Shown piece by piece: positions 8,720-16,240 of a stretch of DNA of 61,769 nt. Made by a program: the position numbers and the translations under genes. The notes beneath the pieces were generated by a model. It was given only the letters and a program-made list of their open reading frames with translations. It searched no databases and was not told the DNA's origin. This DNA comes from Trueperaceae bacterium (lineage in GTDB: Bacteria > Deinococcota > Deinococci > Deinococcales > Trueperaceae), in NCBI GenBank assembly GCA_020354625.1, contig CP070651.1, positions 2,394,924 through 2,456,692 on the forward strand, in the 5' to 3' direction. Position 1 is the stretch's first letter. Each line of letters opens with the position of its first letter.

Positions 8720-9933
8720 TCGTGAACCGGCTCGCACCGCGCCTCATCATCGCCATGGTTGCCGTGACGCTCGCTGCGCTCTTGGTCGTTCCCATCGCAC
8801 AGTCGGTCGCGGCGCGAAAGACCTTCAACCGCCTCAATCCCGAGTTCCGTGAGTTGGTGCTTGAGCGGACGCGACCACCGCGTCTGGGACAGGGGAACCG
8901 GCCGCGTCCGGGCGAACGCGTTCGATCCCCCCTCGCCCAGGAAGACGACCGGTTGCTCAGTGAACAGAACGCGCGACTGTTCGCCTTGCTCGGTTCCTAC
9001 CGGGTAGCGATCCGTCAGGCCATCGCTCTAGGTAGCGCAGCAGCCGTCCTTCTGAGCATCGCCCTGGCGGTTTGGCTCGGCCGCAGCATCGCCAAGCCGA
9101 TCGGGGCGGTGGCGCAAGCGGCCTCGGTAATCGCTGGCGGGGACCTGAGTGCCCGCGCTACTTTGACGGGATTCGAACGGCAGCCGATCGAAGCGCAGCA
9201 ACTCTCACGCGATTTCAACGCCATGGCGAGTTCGCTCGAACGGTACGAAGCCGAGCGGAAGTCGATGACAGCCGATATCGCTCACGAACTTCGTACTCCG
9301 CTGGCGACCCTGCAGTTGCGGCTCGACGCCTTGGAGGATGGCCTCGTTCCCTTCGATGGTGAGGAACTCGGGCTTCTGCAGCAACAGGTAGGGTTGATGT
9401 CGCGCCTCATCGACGACTTGAGGATACTCTCACTGGCCGATGCCGGCCAACTCTCTCTGGATGTGGAAGAGGTCGATTTGAGAGAGTTGGTGGGAGATGT
9501 GTCGAGGAGCTTCCGTGAAGCGGCGGAGCGGGTGGGTGTACGGCTCGAGTTCACGTCTCCGTCTGGGGAAACCTTTGTGAATGCCGATCCCGATCGCATG
9601 ATACAGATCGTGATGAACCTGCTGGATAACGCTTTGCAGGTGACACCGGCCGGTGGCTGGGTTCGCGTCACCCTGGAGGCGACGGAAAGCGAGTGCATCG
9701 TGAGCGTTCTCGACTCCGGCCCGGGCGTTCCAGAAGAGGAGCTCGAAACCATCTTCGAGCGCTTCGTTCAGGGGGAGCGTCGCGATAGCCGAGGGCAACA
9801 GGGGAGCGGCTTGGGCCTGGCGATCGTGCACTCGCTGGTCACCCTGCACGGTGGCTGGGTACGGGCCGGGAACCACGCTGATGGTGCCCGTTTCGACGTG
9901 GTGTTGCCGCTCAGACAGGGATCGAGCACCTAA
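8716..9933 (+). CDS. Sensor histidine kinase
   Basis: 405-residue membrane kinase partnering the regulator just upstream (4-nt GTGA overlap). It has an N-terminal transmembrane helix (about residues 8-28), a short Arg/Pro-rich extracytoplasmic segment, a second helix (about 95-118), HAMP, the H-box DIAHELRTPLATL with phospho-His near residue 190, the N-box NLLDNALQ, G1 DSGPGVP and G2 GSGLGLAIVHSLV. The sensor loop is only about 65 residues. The signal is unknown; the secreted protein downstream may be its target or partner. GTG 8722 is an alternative start. Confidence 0.95.
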   Translation: MIVNRLAPRLIIAMVAVTLAALLVVPIAQSVAARKTFNRLNPEFRELVLERTRPPRLGQGNRPRPGERVRSPLAQEDDRLLSEQNARLFALLGSYRVAIRQAIALGSAAAVLLSIALAVWLGRSIAKPIGAVAQAASVIAGGDLSARATLTGFERQPIEAQQLSRDFNAMASSLERYEAERKSMTADIAHELRTPLATLQLRLDALEDGLVPFDGEELGLLQQQVGLMSRLIDDLRILSLADAGQLSLDVEEVDLRELVGDVSRSFREAAERVGVRLEFTSPSGETFVNADPDRMIQIVMNLLDNALQVTPAGGWVRVTLEATESECIVSVLDSGPGVPEEELETIFERFVQGERRDSRGQQGSGLGLAIVHSLVTLHGGWVRAGNHADGARFDVVLPLRQGSST

Positions 9934-10065
9934 ACAAAACCTATACAGACTCCAAAAAAGAATTACAAACCGGGCTGCCACACTTAGGGAGTGATGGGAT
10001 CGAGATCTTGGCACCTCAACATTACGAACGCCGAGTCGAATGACGCTCATCGGAAAGGAACGAGG

Positions 10066-10827
10066 ATGAACATCAAGAGAGGTTTGATTGTGCTGGTGGC
10101 CGGTGGCTTGCTCATCGGTACCGTTGCGGGAGCCCAAGGTTTTGGAAACCAGCTTCGGTCTCCACAAGGTGCTGGGGTGAAGGGAGAGGTGTTGGCCCAT
10201 AGGGGCCCGGGATTCGGTCCCGGTGCCGGCGGTCGCTTCCAAGGTAACGCTGGCCCCGGTCGTCGCGGTTTCGCCGGGCCTGGACCTCATTTCGCGCTAG
10301 GATCGACGCTGGAAGTCGTCTTCTACGACGGTGATCCAGAAGAAGGTGCCAACGTACTCGAGACGCTCACGCTCACCGTGGGGGAAGACAGCGAGTCGGC
10401 CTTTGCCCAAGCGATGCGTGAGGCGCGTTTTGGGGCGGCGTTCTTGCAGATGAACATCAGCGAACAGACGCGGACGATCGATCTTTCTGCAGTACAACCT
10501 GGTGTCGGTCGTAACCGTACCGTTGGGCTTGGCCACAGCGTCTTAGGTCGCAACCTCAACGAAGGGAGCAGCGTCGAAGTGACCTTCTATGACGCGGATC
10601 CAGAGTCAGGGGCTGCGAGCGCGCTCGAGTCGCTGAACTTTACCTTGGGGCAAGACAGCGCCATCGGGTTCATGAATGACGTAAGAGATGCGGCCTCTGA
10701 GGCAGCTTATGCGGTAGTCATCACCAGCCCTCAGACTCATACCGTCGATCTCACGGCCCGGCAGCAAGGGTCCTTTGGCAACCGTCGGGGCGACTTCGGT
10801 CGCGGTTTTGGCGGTGGGTTCAGGTAG
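10066..10827 (+). CDS. Secreted Gly-rich protein with two tandem homologous domains
   Basis: 253 residues from ATG 10066 (GGAAAGGA upstream), beginning with a signal peptide that ends near TVAGAQG. A Gly/Pro/Arg-rich stretch (about 30-75) is followed by two related domains of about 70 residues: one starting STLEVVFYDGDPEEGA (about 77) and one starting SSVEVTFYDADPESGA (about 168). Both end with a 'T-hydrophobic-D-L' strand and Gln-Gly or Gln-Pro-Gly. The C-terminus is again Gly/Arg-rich. I recognise no family. It follows a two-component system on the same strand by 132 nt, so it may be regulated by it (inference). Confidence 0.75.
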   Translation: MNIKRGLIVLVAGGLLIGTVAGAQGFGNQLRSPQGAGVKGEVLAHRGPGFGPGAGGRFQGNAGPGRRGFAGPGPHFALGSTLEVVFYDGDPEEGANVLETLTLTVGEDSESAFAQAMREARFGAAFLQMNISEQTRTIDLSAVQPGVGRNRTVGLGHSVLGRNLNEGSSVEVTFYDADPESGAASALESLNFTLGQDSAIGFMNDVRDAASEAAYAVVITSPQTHTVDLTARQQGSFGNRRGDFGRGFGGGFR

Positions 10828-10872
10828 TGAAATCTCCTCGGTGGAATGATATGAAATCCTACCTATACCACG

Positions 10873-10907
10873 CTGTTTTTTGGCCCGGCTATGCCGGGCC
10901 AAAACAG
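10873..10907. repeat. GGCCCGGC-core palindrome between convergent genes
   Basis: CTGTTTTTTGGCCCGGC, loop TAT, then GCCGGGCCAAAACAG. Same core and layout as the palindrome at 5232-5270. It sits between two convergent genes, so it might end transcription from both sides, though the outer A/T tracts are inverted relative to a normal terminator. Confidence 0.75.
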
Positions 10908-10910
10908 GAA

Positions 10911-11789
10911 TCACTCGAGGAGTTCCGGATGGAGGATCTGTGCGAGGAGGAGTACCGCTTCGATTACCCGGGGGCCAGGACGGCTCAAGGTATCGACCTG
11001 CTCTTGCGTCAACGGCACGACGCGTCCTTCACGTACAGCGTCGAGATCGTCCCAGCCGGCTCGAGCCTTGACGGTTTCGATGCTTTCGCCATACGGTGCG
11101 TCGCTGAGGATGATAATGTCGGGATTTGTCGCGATGATGAACTCGTTATCGAGTTTTGGGAAGTCCCCTATGCCTTCGGGGACGATGTTTTGGCCACCGG
11201 CGCTGGAGATCAGAACACCGATGAAAGACGCTGGGCCAGGGCTGTAGTATTCGTTGCTGATTTCATAGTAGATGCTTGGGGTAGCAGAATTCCCCAAAAG
11301 CGATGCTAGGCCCGCCACTGTGACGCGGATCTGCAGGTTGATCCTGCCGGCTGCCTCTTCACGATTGACCATCTGCCCGAGCGTTGTGATCTTTTCGAGG
11401 AGTTCTTCGTAACGCTGAGCATTCCCTGCATAGACGGTGAGGCCTGCTTTGCTAAGGGCGGACGCGAGTTCATCGTCTTCGCCGATCAGCACCAGATCGG
11501 GATCCAAGGCGATGATGCCTTCGATGTTCGGGGAGTAAAGATCACCGAGTTTCGGTAGTGCTTCGACGCTGGCCGGATAGGTACTGAAGGTGTCTGTTCC
11601 CAAAATGCTGTCGCAGCGGCCCAAGGCACAGAGCGTTTCGGTGTGGCTGGGGAGCATGGTGACGAGGCGTGAGGGTTCGGACTCGATCGTGATCTGGCGG
11701 CCGAGATCGTCGGTGATGGTGAGCGGATAGGACGTGGCCGCCGCCAGGTTTAGTAGCAAGCATGTGAGAAGCGCGGTCAGCGGTTTCAT
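10911..11789 (-). CDS. btuF: ABC transporter substrate-binding protein, BtuF-like (cobalamin)
   Basis: 292-residue periplasmic or membrane-anchored binding protein of the BtuF/FepB class. A signal peptide (MKPLTALLTCLLLNLAAATS) precedes the two-lobed fold, with typical segments ITDDLGRQI, SRLVTMLPSHTETLCALG, GDLYSPNIEGIIALDPDLVL and NPDIIILSDAPYG. A cysteine in the signal region could make it a lipoprotein, but no clean lipobox is seen. GGAGGAACC precedes ATG 11789. The cobalamin riboswitch upstream argues for vitamin B12 or a precursor as ligand rather than iron-siderophore. No permease or ATPase gene is adjacent. Confidence 0.88.
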   Translation of the reverse strand: MKPLTALLTCLLLNLAAATSYPLTITDDLGRQITIESEPSRLVTMLPSHTETLCALGRCDSILGTDTFSTYPASVEALPKLGDLYSPNIEGIIALDPDLVLIGEDDELASALSKAGLTVYAGNAQRYEELLEKITTLGQMVNREEAAGRINLQIRVTVAGLASLLGNSATPSIYYEISNEYYSPGPASFIGVLISSAGGQNIVPEGIGDFPKLDNEFIIATNPDIIILSDAPYGESIETVKARAGWDDLDAVREGRVVPLTQEQVDTLSRPGPRVIEAVLLLAQILHPELLE

Positions 11790-11992
11790 AGGTTCCTCCG
11801 GAAAGTTCGCAAACGGGTTGGCTATACCGAGCAGAAGAGGCGTTGTGTGGATGGCTAGAGGTATCGATCGCCCTATGTGCCCGGGGGCATGGGTACATAG
11901 AGCACGCTTCGGAGCTCACGATCGCTATCGGGATGAATTAGGTACTCAGCACCATCACCACCTTCGCTCTTTCTCACGAGAGCAGGAGATGA

Positions 11993-12166
11993 AGCTGCTA
12001 GGCAGGTACTCGGGCTCCGTCGTATCCCTCTTTCGCCCACGGTTACGTGGAAGGTGGCGAATCGAGGGCTGCAACGACACCGTTGCGGGACAGCGTCGGT
12101 CTCTCACCGAACTTCCCCTGTCACCCTGGAAAGGTGTCCTGCCCTGGCGGGCAGGCAAAGCAGCTA
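11993..12166 (-). promoter_or_regulatory. Cobalamin (B12) riboswitch
   Basis: On the minus strand the conserved core is clear at about 12124-12080: GACAGGGGAAG, then CGGTGAGAGACCG, then GCTGTCCCGCAACGGT. The 3' conserved block AGCCCGAGTACCTGCC lies at about 12016-12002. Closing stem P1 pairs AGCTGCT (near 12165) with AGCAGCT (near 11999). About 200 nt separate it from btuF, including an imperfect hairpin at 11871-11898 (CTATGTGCCC / GGGTACATAG) that could be part of the expression platform. Binding of B12 is expected to repress the gene. Confidence 0.88.
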
Positions 12167-12184
12167 GCCACACCTGGCTACGCG

Positions 12185-12214
12185 ATGTTACCTTACCTGA
12201 CGACCAGATGACAA
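12185..12214 (-). promoter_or_regulatory. Promoter of the riboswitch-btuF transcript
   Basis: On the minus strand: TTGTCA (12214-12209), an 18-nt spacer and TAACAT (12190-12185), placing the start of transcription just before the riboswitch. Confidence 0.65.
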
Positions 12215-12289
12215 TATCGCGGGTGCTGCCTTTACGTGCTTTTCATCAAACTGCTGGTGAGCTGCACGCACGTCTCCATAGGGTTTTGC

Positions 12290-13102
12290 TCAGATATCGG
12301 GGTCGGTATCTATGGCATTCTTACCGAGGTCGCGCGCCGGTGGCCCGTCGTAGGTGTGTCTGGTAGGGTCGATGCGGCGCATGGGGCGTTCACGGGTGGT
12401 CTCTTCGACAGCGTGAGCCACCAGGCCTGGGATCCGGGCGATGATGAAAAAGGCGTTGGAGAGCGGTATGGGAAAGCCGAGATCCGTCAGCAGTGCGGCT
12501 ATGGCGCCATCGACATTGATGGGGAGGTGTCGGCCGGTTTGCTGCTCGAGAGCAGACTCCAACGCCCTTGTCACGATCACGGCCTTGCCGGCTACGCCCA
12601 GCTTCTCGGCAAGCTCGAATAGTCGTCGCGCTCGCGGATCGGTTCGGTGGACACGGTGTCCGAAGCCGGGGAGCCGCTGCCCTGTTCTCCGGGCTTCCTT
12701 CACTGTCTCTGTAGCGGCTTGAGTCACGGTCTCGCTTTCGTCGTGAGCGCGCTCTAGGGCGTTTTTGATAAGCTTCATCGAGTTCTCGATGGCACCGCCG
12801 TGGTGGCGGTTGATCGACAGCACGCCGGCAGCGATAGCAGCGTTGAGCGGCGCACCGGTACCTGCGGCTGTCCGAGCTGCTAGCACCGAAGGTGGTGAGG
12901 CACCGTGGTCGACCGATGCCACCAAGATGGCATCTAGCAGCGTCGCGGTCTCCGGAGCGGGCAGTTCCCCCATCATGGCGAGGTAGATAGCTTGGGTGAA
13001 GGTGATCTGACCCATCAGCGCGTCGATGCGGTATCCGCGCAGCCGGATTTCGTTTTTTTTGATCTCGGTGATGGCCGTAGCCCAGGATCGATCCTGATTC
13101 AT
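12290..13102 (-). CDS. Citryl-CoA lyase / short citrate synthase-like protein
   Basis: 270 residues, much shorter than citrate synthase (about 370-430) and the size of citryl-CoA lyase or the C-terminal domain of ATP-citrate lyase. The three catalytic positions of the citrate synthase fold are kept: NRHHGGAIEN (first His), PGFGHRVHRTDPRA (second His) and LPINVDGAIAALL (Asp). A predicted role is C-C cleavage of citryl-CoA or a similar CoA ester to acetyl-CoA plus an oxoacid. ATG 13102 has GAGGTGG upstream. It ends an operon with two CoA-ligase subunits, which fits a two-step cleavage scheme. True substrate unknown. Confidence 0.8.
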   Translation of the reverse strand: MNQDRSWATAITEIKKNEIRLRGYRIDALMGQITFTQAIYLAMMGELPAPETATLLDAILVASVDHGASPPSVLAARTAAGTGAPLNAAIAAGVLSINRHHGGAIENSMKLIKNALERAHDESETVTQAATETVKEARRTGQRLPGFGHRVHRTDPRARRLFELAEKLGVAGKAVIVTRALESALEQQTGRHLPINVDGAIAALLTDLGFPIPLSNAFFIIARIPGLVAHAVEETTRERPMRRIDPTRHTYDGPPARDLGKNAIDTDPDI

Positions 13103-13163
13103 CGTCAACCCACCTCAACCCACCTTAGCCTACTCGGGGTCGCCGTACCCCTTACCTTGGGCC

Positions 13164-14063
13164 TTATCGATCGCTCTGCTGAAGCAGCCCTCCGACGATC
13201 CGTGGGATGTCACCAAGCGAGGGGGCGATGTGGGCGCCCGCCCCACGGAGTCGTGAGATCTTGCTCTGATAGGTGCCGCGTCCGCCTTCGATGATGGCCC
13301 CGGCGTGACTGAAGCGGGTACCGTCTTTGGCCGCCTTCCCCCCGAGGTAGGCGATCAAGGGTTTGGTAAAGCGGCCGGCTTCGATGAGGTCGGCAACCTG
13401 TTCTTCTTGCGAAGTACCGATCTCGCCAAAGAGCACCACCGCTTCGGTTTCGGGATCGGTTTCGAACCGCTCGACCATGCTCGGCAGGGGGAGGCCAACC
13501 AACATGTCGCCACCGACGTGTACCAAGGTGCTGGTGCCGATGCCTTCTTTGGCGAGGTAGTAGGCTGCGCTCGTGGTCATGCCCCCGCTACGGCTGACGA
13601 TGCCGACCGGGCCTGGTAAAAACCACGATTGTGCGCTTGCCACTTGTCCACCGATCATGCCCAACACGGCCCTGCCGGTGTTGAGAACCCCTAAGGTATT
13701 CGGTCCGATGAAGCACGCATTCGAACGATCTGCTGCCGCAATGATCTCCAGAACGTCATAAAGGGGCACGCGATCGGGCACGATCACCAGGAGCCGGATA
13801 CCCGCATCGATCGCTTCCAGGGCAGCGTCCAGAACCAGCGGTGCGGGAACGAAGATGACGCTCGCGTCGAGCGGGCCTGCCTGCTCCCAGGCTTCCCGTA
13901 CGGTATCGAAGACGGGTATGCCCTCGACGACCTGTCCGCCTCTGCCCGGCGTCACACCGGCGACGACGTCGGTGCCGTAGCGCTTCATCAGGCTGGCGCG
14001 GGCGCGGCCTTCACGCCCGGTGATCCCTTGGATGAGGACCCGCGTCGTATCGTCTACCAGCAT
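13164..14063 (-). CDS. ADP-forming CoA ligase, alpha (CoA-binding) subunit
   Basis: Homologue of succinyl-CoA synthetase alpha (SucD) or citryl-CoA synthetase small subunit, 299 residues. It has the Rossmann CoA-binding start (VLIQGITGREG), a central GIVSRSGGMTTSAAYYL segment, HVGGDMLVG and the phosphohistidine motif RFSHAGAI near residue 250, so it should be catalytically able. ATG 14063 starts 9 nt after the upstream stop; GTG 14069 is possible. Its context (ligase beta subunit upstream, citryl-CoA-lyase-like gene downstream) suggests it is not the TCA-cycle SucD but part of a dedicated acyl-CoA forming and cleaving system (inference). Confidence 0.87.
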   Translation of the reverse strand: MLVDDTTRVLIQGITGREGRARASLMKRYGTDVVAGVTPGRGGQVVEGIPVFDTVREAWEQAGPLDASVIFVPAPLVLDAALEAIDAGIRLLVIVPDRVPLYDVLEIIAAADRSNACFIGPNTLGVLNTGRAVLGMIGGQVASAQSWFLPGPVGIVSRSGGMTTSAAYYLAKEGIGTSTLVHVGGDMLVGLPLPSMVERFETDPETEAVVLFGEIGTSQEEQVADLIEAGRFTKPLIAYLGGKAAKDGTRFSHAGAIIEGGRGTYQSKISRLRGAGAHIAPSLGDIPRIVGGLLQQSDR

Positions 14064-14072
14064 GGCCACAGG

Positions 14073-15626
14073 TCAGTCCACACCTTCTGTGGCGCTATAA
14101 GCCTCGAGCCCTTCGATCGGGAGGGTGAGATGCCCACCACCGTTTCCATGCAGGTAGCACTCTACCTCGCAGGCCAGACACTCGGTGCACCCTCCACGCT
14201 TTGCCTCCTCGCGGCTGATGTTGAGCACGGGAACGCCGTTTTCGAGCGATAGGATGTTGGGCGCGCAGGTCTCCAGGCAGATCTTGCTCTGGCAGTCCAG
14301 GCATGTTTTGTGGTCCAAGGTCACGGTTCCGCCGCTTACCGTCTCGAAACGGTAGGGCTTGTCCGCTCGTGGGGTTAGCCGCTTCGACGGGCGTTTTTCA
14401 GAGGGTGTGTAGGAGCCGATCAGCTCACGCAGCCGCAAGGCGCACGCTTCGGCGGGATCGTCTTTGCCGTATCCCTCGAGCGGAGCGGGGAGGTGTTCCG
14501 CAGCCCGCTCGAGGAGCGCCAATGCGTGTTCTTCACCGTTTCCCCCGAGCCGTACCACCGCTGGTACGCTGAGCGGCACCTCTAGAAACGCCTTGATCAG
14601 GCCCCGTGCGGAGTGGTATTGCTCTTGGCTGGCAACGCCGCTGCCGCTGGCAAAATACCCATCGATGCCCGGTTGGCTGAGGATGATGCGTGCGGCGCGA
14701 TACACTTTGCTCGCGGGAGGGTTGCCGCTGGTATCGACGTAGTTGGCTACCTTCAAGCCGGCGGCATGTGCTGCGTCCATGCTGATCATGCCCCCTCCGC
14801 CTCCCGCTCCGTGGAACCCGATTACACCTTCACCAGACCGGAACCCCCGGTCCAGTTGGATGAAGTAGAAGGTGCCCCGGTAGTCGTCTTTTTCGACTTG
14901 CCAGGCGATCTTTTCCAGCTCGGTGGCCGGGTGGTCGAATTCGCGAGCGATTTCGATGCCGAGATCGGTTTGGCGGTACACGGCGTGGTCGTCGATGGTG
15001 ATGCGGCAGTCGGCAGCGATCAACTTTCCATCGGTCGTCAGGATCAATGGGTTGATCTCGGCGGCTCGTGCGTCAACCCTTCGTGCAAGCCGGTAGAGTT
15101 TCGGGAGGACGTCGCCCAATGAGCGCAACAGATCTCCGTGAACACCGGTTTCTCGTGCCAGGTTTCTGGCTTCGAAGGGCCTGAGGCCTAGCTCGATATC
15201 GATTCGGTGGCGTGCGATTCGGTCCGGGCTGCCGGCGGCAACGGTTTCGATGCCGGTCCCCCCGGCCCTGCTGAAGATCGCGACCGGAGCCCGCGCCCGG
15301 TCGTCGACTGTGATCCCGGCGTAGAACTGCTCGGCGATATCCAGCTTCTTTTCGACCAAGACCTGCTCGACCGCGAAGGATCCGATGTTCGTTCCGAGGA
15401 GGGAAGCCGCGGCTTCCTCGGCTTCTCTGGGGTCGTCGGCGAAGCGAATCCCTCCTAAGTCGGCGCGGCCGGTCAGCCACACTTGCGCTTTGACCACTAC
15501 GGCCCCACCGATCTCTTCTGCCAGGGCTCGGGCTTCGGCTGCCGTGCCGGCCAACCCCCCTTTTGGGATGGAGATCCCGACCGTGGTAAGAAGCGCTTTG
15601 CTCCGGTGTTCGTGTAGACGGCTCAT
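14073..15626 (-). CDS. ADP-forming CoA ligase beta subunit fused to an 8-Cys ferredoxin-like domain
   Basis: 517 residues, longer than SucC (about 390). Residues 1 to about 380 are the ATP-grasp ligase subunit: MSRLHEHRSKALLTTVGI start, VVVKAQVWLTGRADLGGI (lysine contacting nucleotide), RAAEINPLIL (metal-binding Glu/Asn) and the C-terminal flavodoxin-like part with GFHGAGGGGG and VRLGGNGEEHALALL. After a basic linker, about residues 430-500 contain CLDCQSKICLETC and CTECLACEVEC, eight cysteines in a bacterial two-[4Fe-4S] ferredoxin pattern. ATG 15626 is preceded by a strong promoter. I know of no usual role for such an iron-sulfur domain in this ligase family. Confidence 0.85.
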   Translation of the reverse strand: MSRLHEHRSKALLTTVGISIPKGGLAGTAAEARALAEEIGGAVVVKAQVWLTGRADLGGIRFADDPREAEEAAASLLGTNIGSFAVEQVLVEKKLDIAEQFYAGITVDDRARAPVAIFSRAGGTGIETVAAGSPDRIARHRIDIELGLRPFEARNLARETGVHGDLLRSLGDVLPKLYRLARRVDARAAEINPLILTTDGKLIAADCRITIDDHAVYRQTDLGIEIAREFDHPATELEKIAWQVEKDDYRGTFYFIQLDRGFRSGEGVIGFHGAGGGGGMISMDAAHAAGLKVANYVDTSGNPPASKVYRAARIILSQPGIDGYFASGSGVASQEQYHSARGLIKAFLEVPLSVPAVVRLGGNGEEHALALLERAAEHLPAPLEGYGKDDPAEACALRLRELIGSYTPSEKRPSKRLTPRADKPYRFETVSGGTVTLDHKTCLDCQSKICLETCAPNILSLENGVPVLNISREEAKRGGCTECLACEVECYLHGNGGGHLTLPIEGLEAYSATEGVD

Positions 15627-15648
15627 CCTAGATGCTCGACCCCGTGCA

Positions 15649-15677
15649 AGCATAGTCTTGCCCCACCGCGCTGTCAA
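15649..15677 (-). promoter_or_regulatory. Strong sigma-70 promoter of the CoA ligase-lyase operon
   Basis: On the minus strand: consensus TTGACA (15677-15672), a 17-nt spacer and TATGCT (15654-15649), about 22 nt before ATG 15626. This is one of the best -35/-10 matches in the window. Confidence 0.75.
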
Positions 15678-15735
15678 ACGGGATCTCTACTCGGGCCGTC
15701 ACAAGGTTTCCGAATCGTGAGGTGCCTGTCGGGGG

Positions 15736-15741
15736 TACACT
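15736..15741 (+). promoter_or_regulatory. Leaderless-type -10 box (TACACT) for the DinB-like gene
   Basis: TACACT ends 5 nt before ATG 15747; no ribosome binding site fits between. Confidence 0.6.
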
Positions 15742-15746
15742 GGTGT

Positions 15747-16223
15747 ATGAGCAATCCTAAACGCGAGATGCTCCGTCATTTCCTCGCTACCATCGCCTAC
15801 CGCGCGCAGAAGGTGCTGCGCGGCGCTCCTGGAAACTACCCCGATCTGCTGATCGGTTCCGGCGTCAGGAGCCCGCTCGAGATCGTGCACCACATGCGCG
15901 GTCTCGCCATGTTTACCCATAGCCACTTCAGGCCCTACGAGTCGACCCATCCTCCGTACCTGGGCTGGGAAGAAGAGGTCGCAGGGTTCCACCAGGTATT
16001 GGCGGAGCTCGACGCCGATCTTGCCAGCGACCTACCCTTGCTCGAGCGCTCTTATGAACGCCTGTTGCAGGGCCCGCTCGCAGACATCATGACCCACGTC
16101 GGGCAGCTGGCCATGCTGCGGCGCCTGGCCGGCAGCTCCGTCCCGGCCGAGAACTTCTCCAACGCAGAAATCCGCTCCGGCCGGGTCGGCAGCGACCAAC
16201 CCGACCCGGCGGATCCGGATTGA
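15747..16223 (+). CDS. DinB-like four-helix protein
   Basis: 158 residues, all-helical, resembling the DinB/YfiT metal-binding fold: SPLEIVHHMRGLAMF early and GPLADIMTHVGQLAMLRRLAG late supply the histidines expected at the metal site. Such proteins include thiol transferases and many of unknown function. I start it at ATG 15747; an upstream frame start at 15717 would contain the promoter. It is divergent from the CoA ligase operon. The C-terminal 15 residues are Asp/Pro-rich. Confidence 0.72.
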   Translation: MSNPKREMLRHFLATIAYRAQKVLRGAPGNYPDLLIGSGVRSPLEIVHHMRGLAMFTHSHFRPYESTHPPYLGWEEEVAGFHQVLAELDADLASDLPLLERSYERLLQGPLADIMTHVGQLAMLRRLAGSSVPAENFSNAEIRSGRVGSDQPDPADPD

Positions 16224-16240
16224 GGTGGTGGCGCCGAGCG

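Noticed and set aside
11734-12366. A 210-codon plus-strand frame across the region upstream of btuF
   Set aside because: It covers the cobalamin riboswitch on the other strand, has no recognisable domain and no good start.
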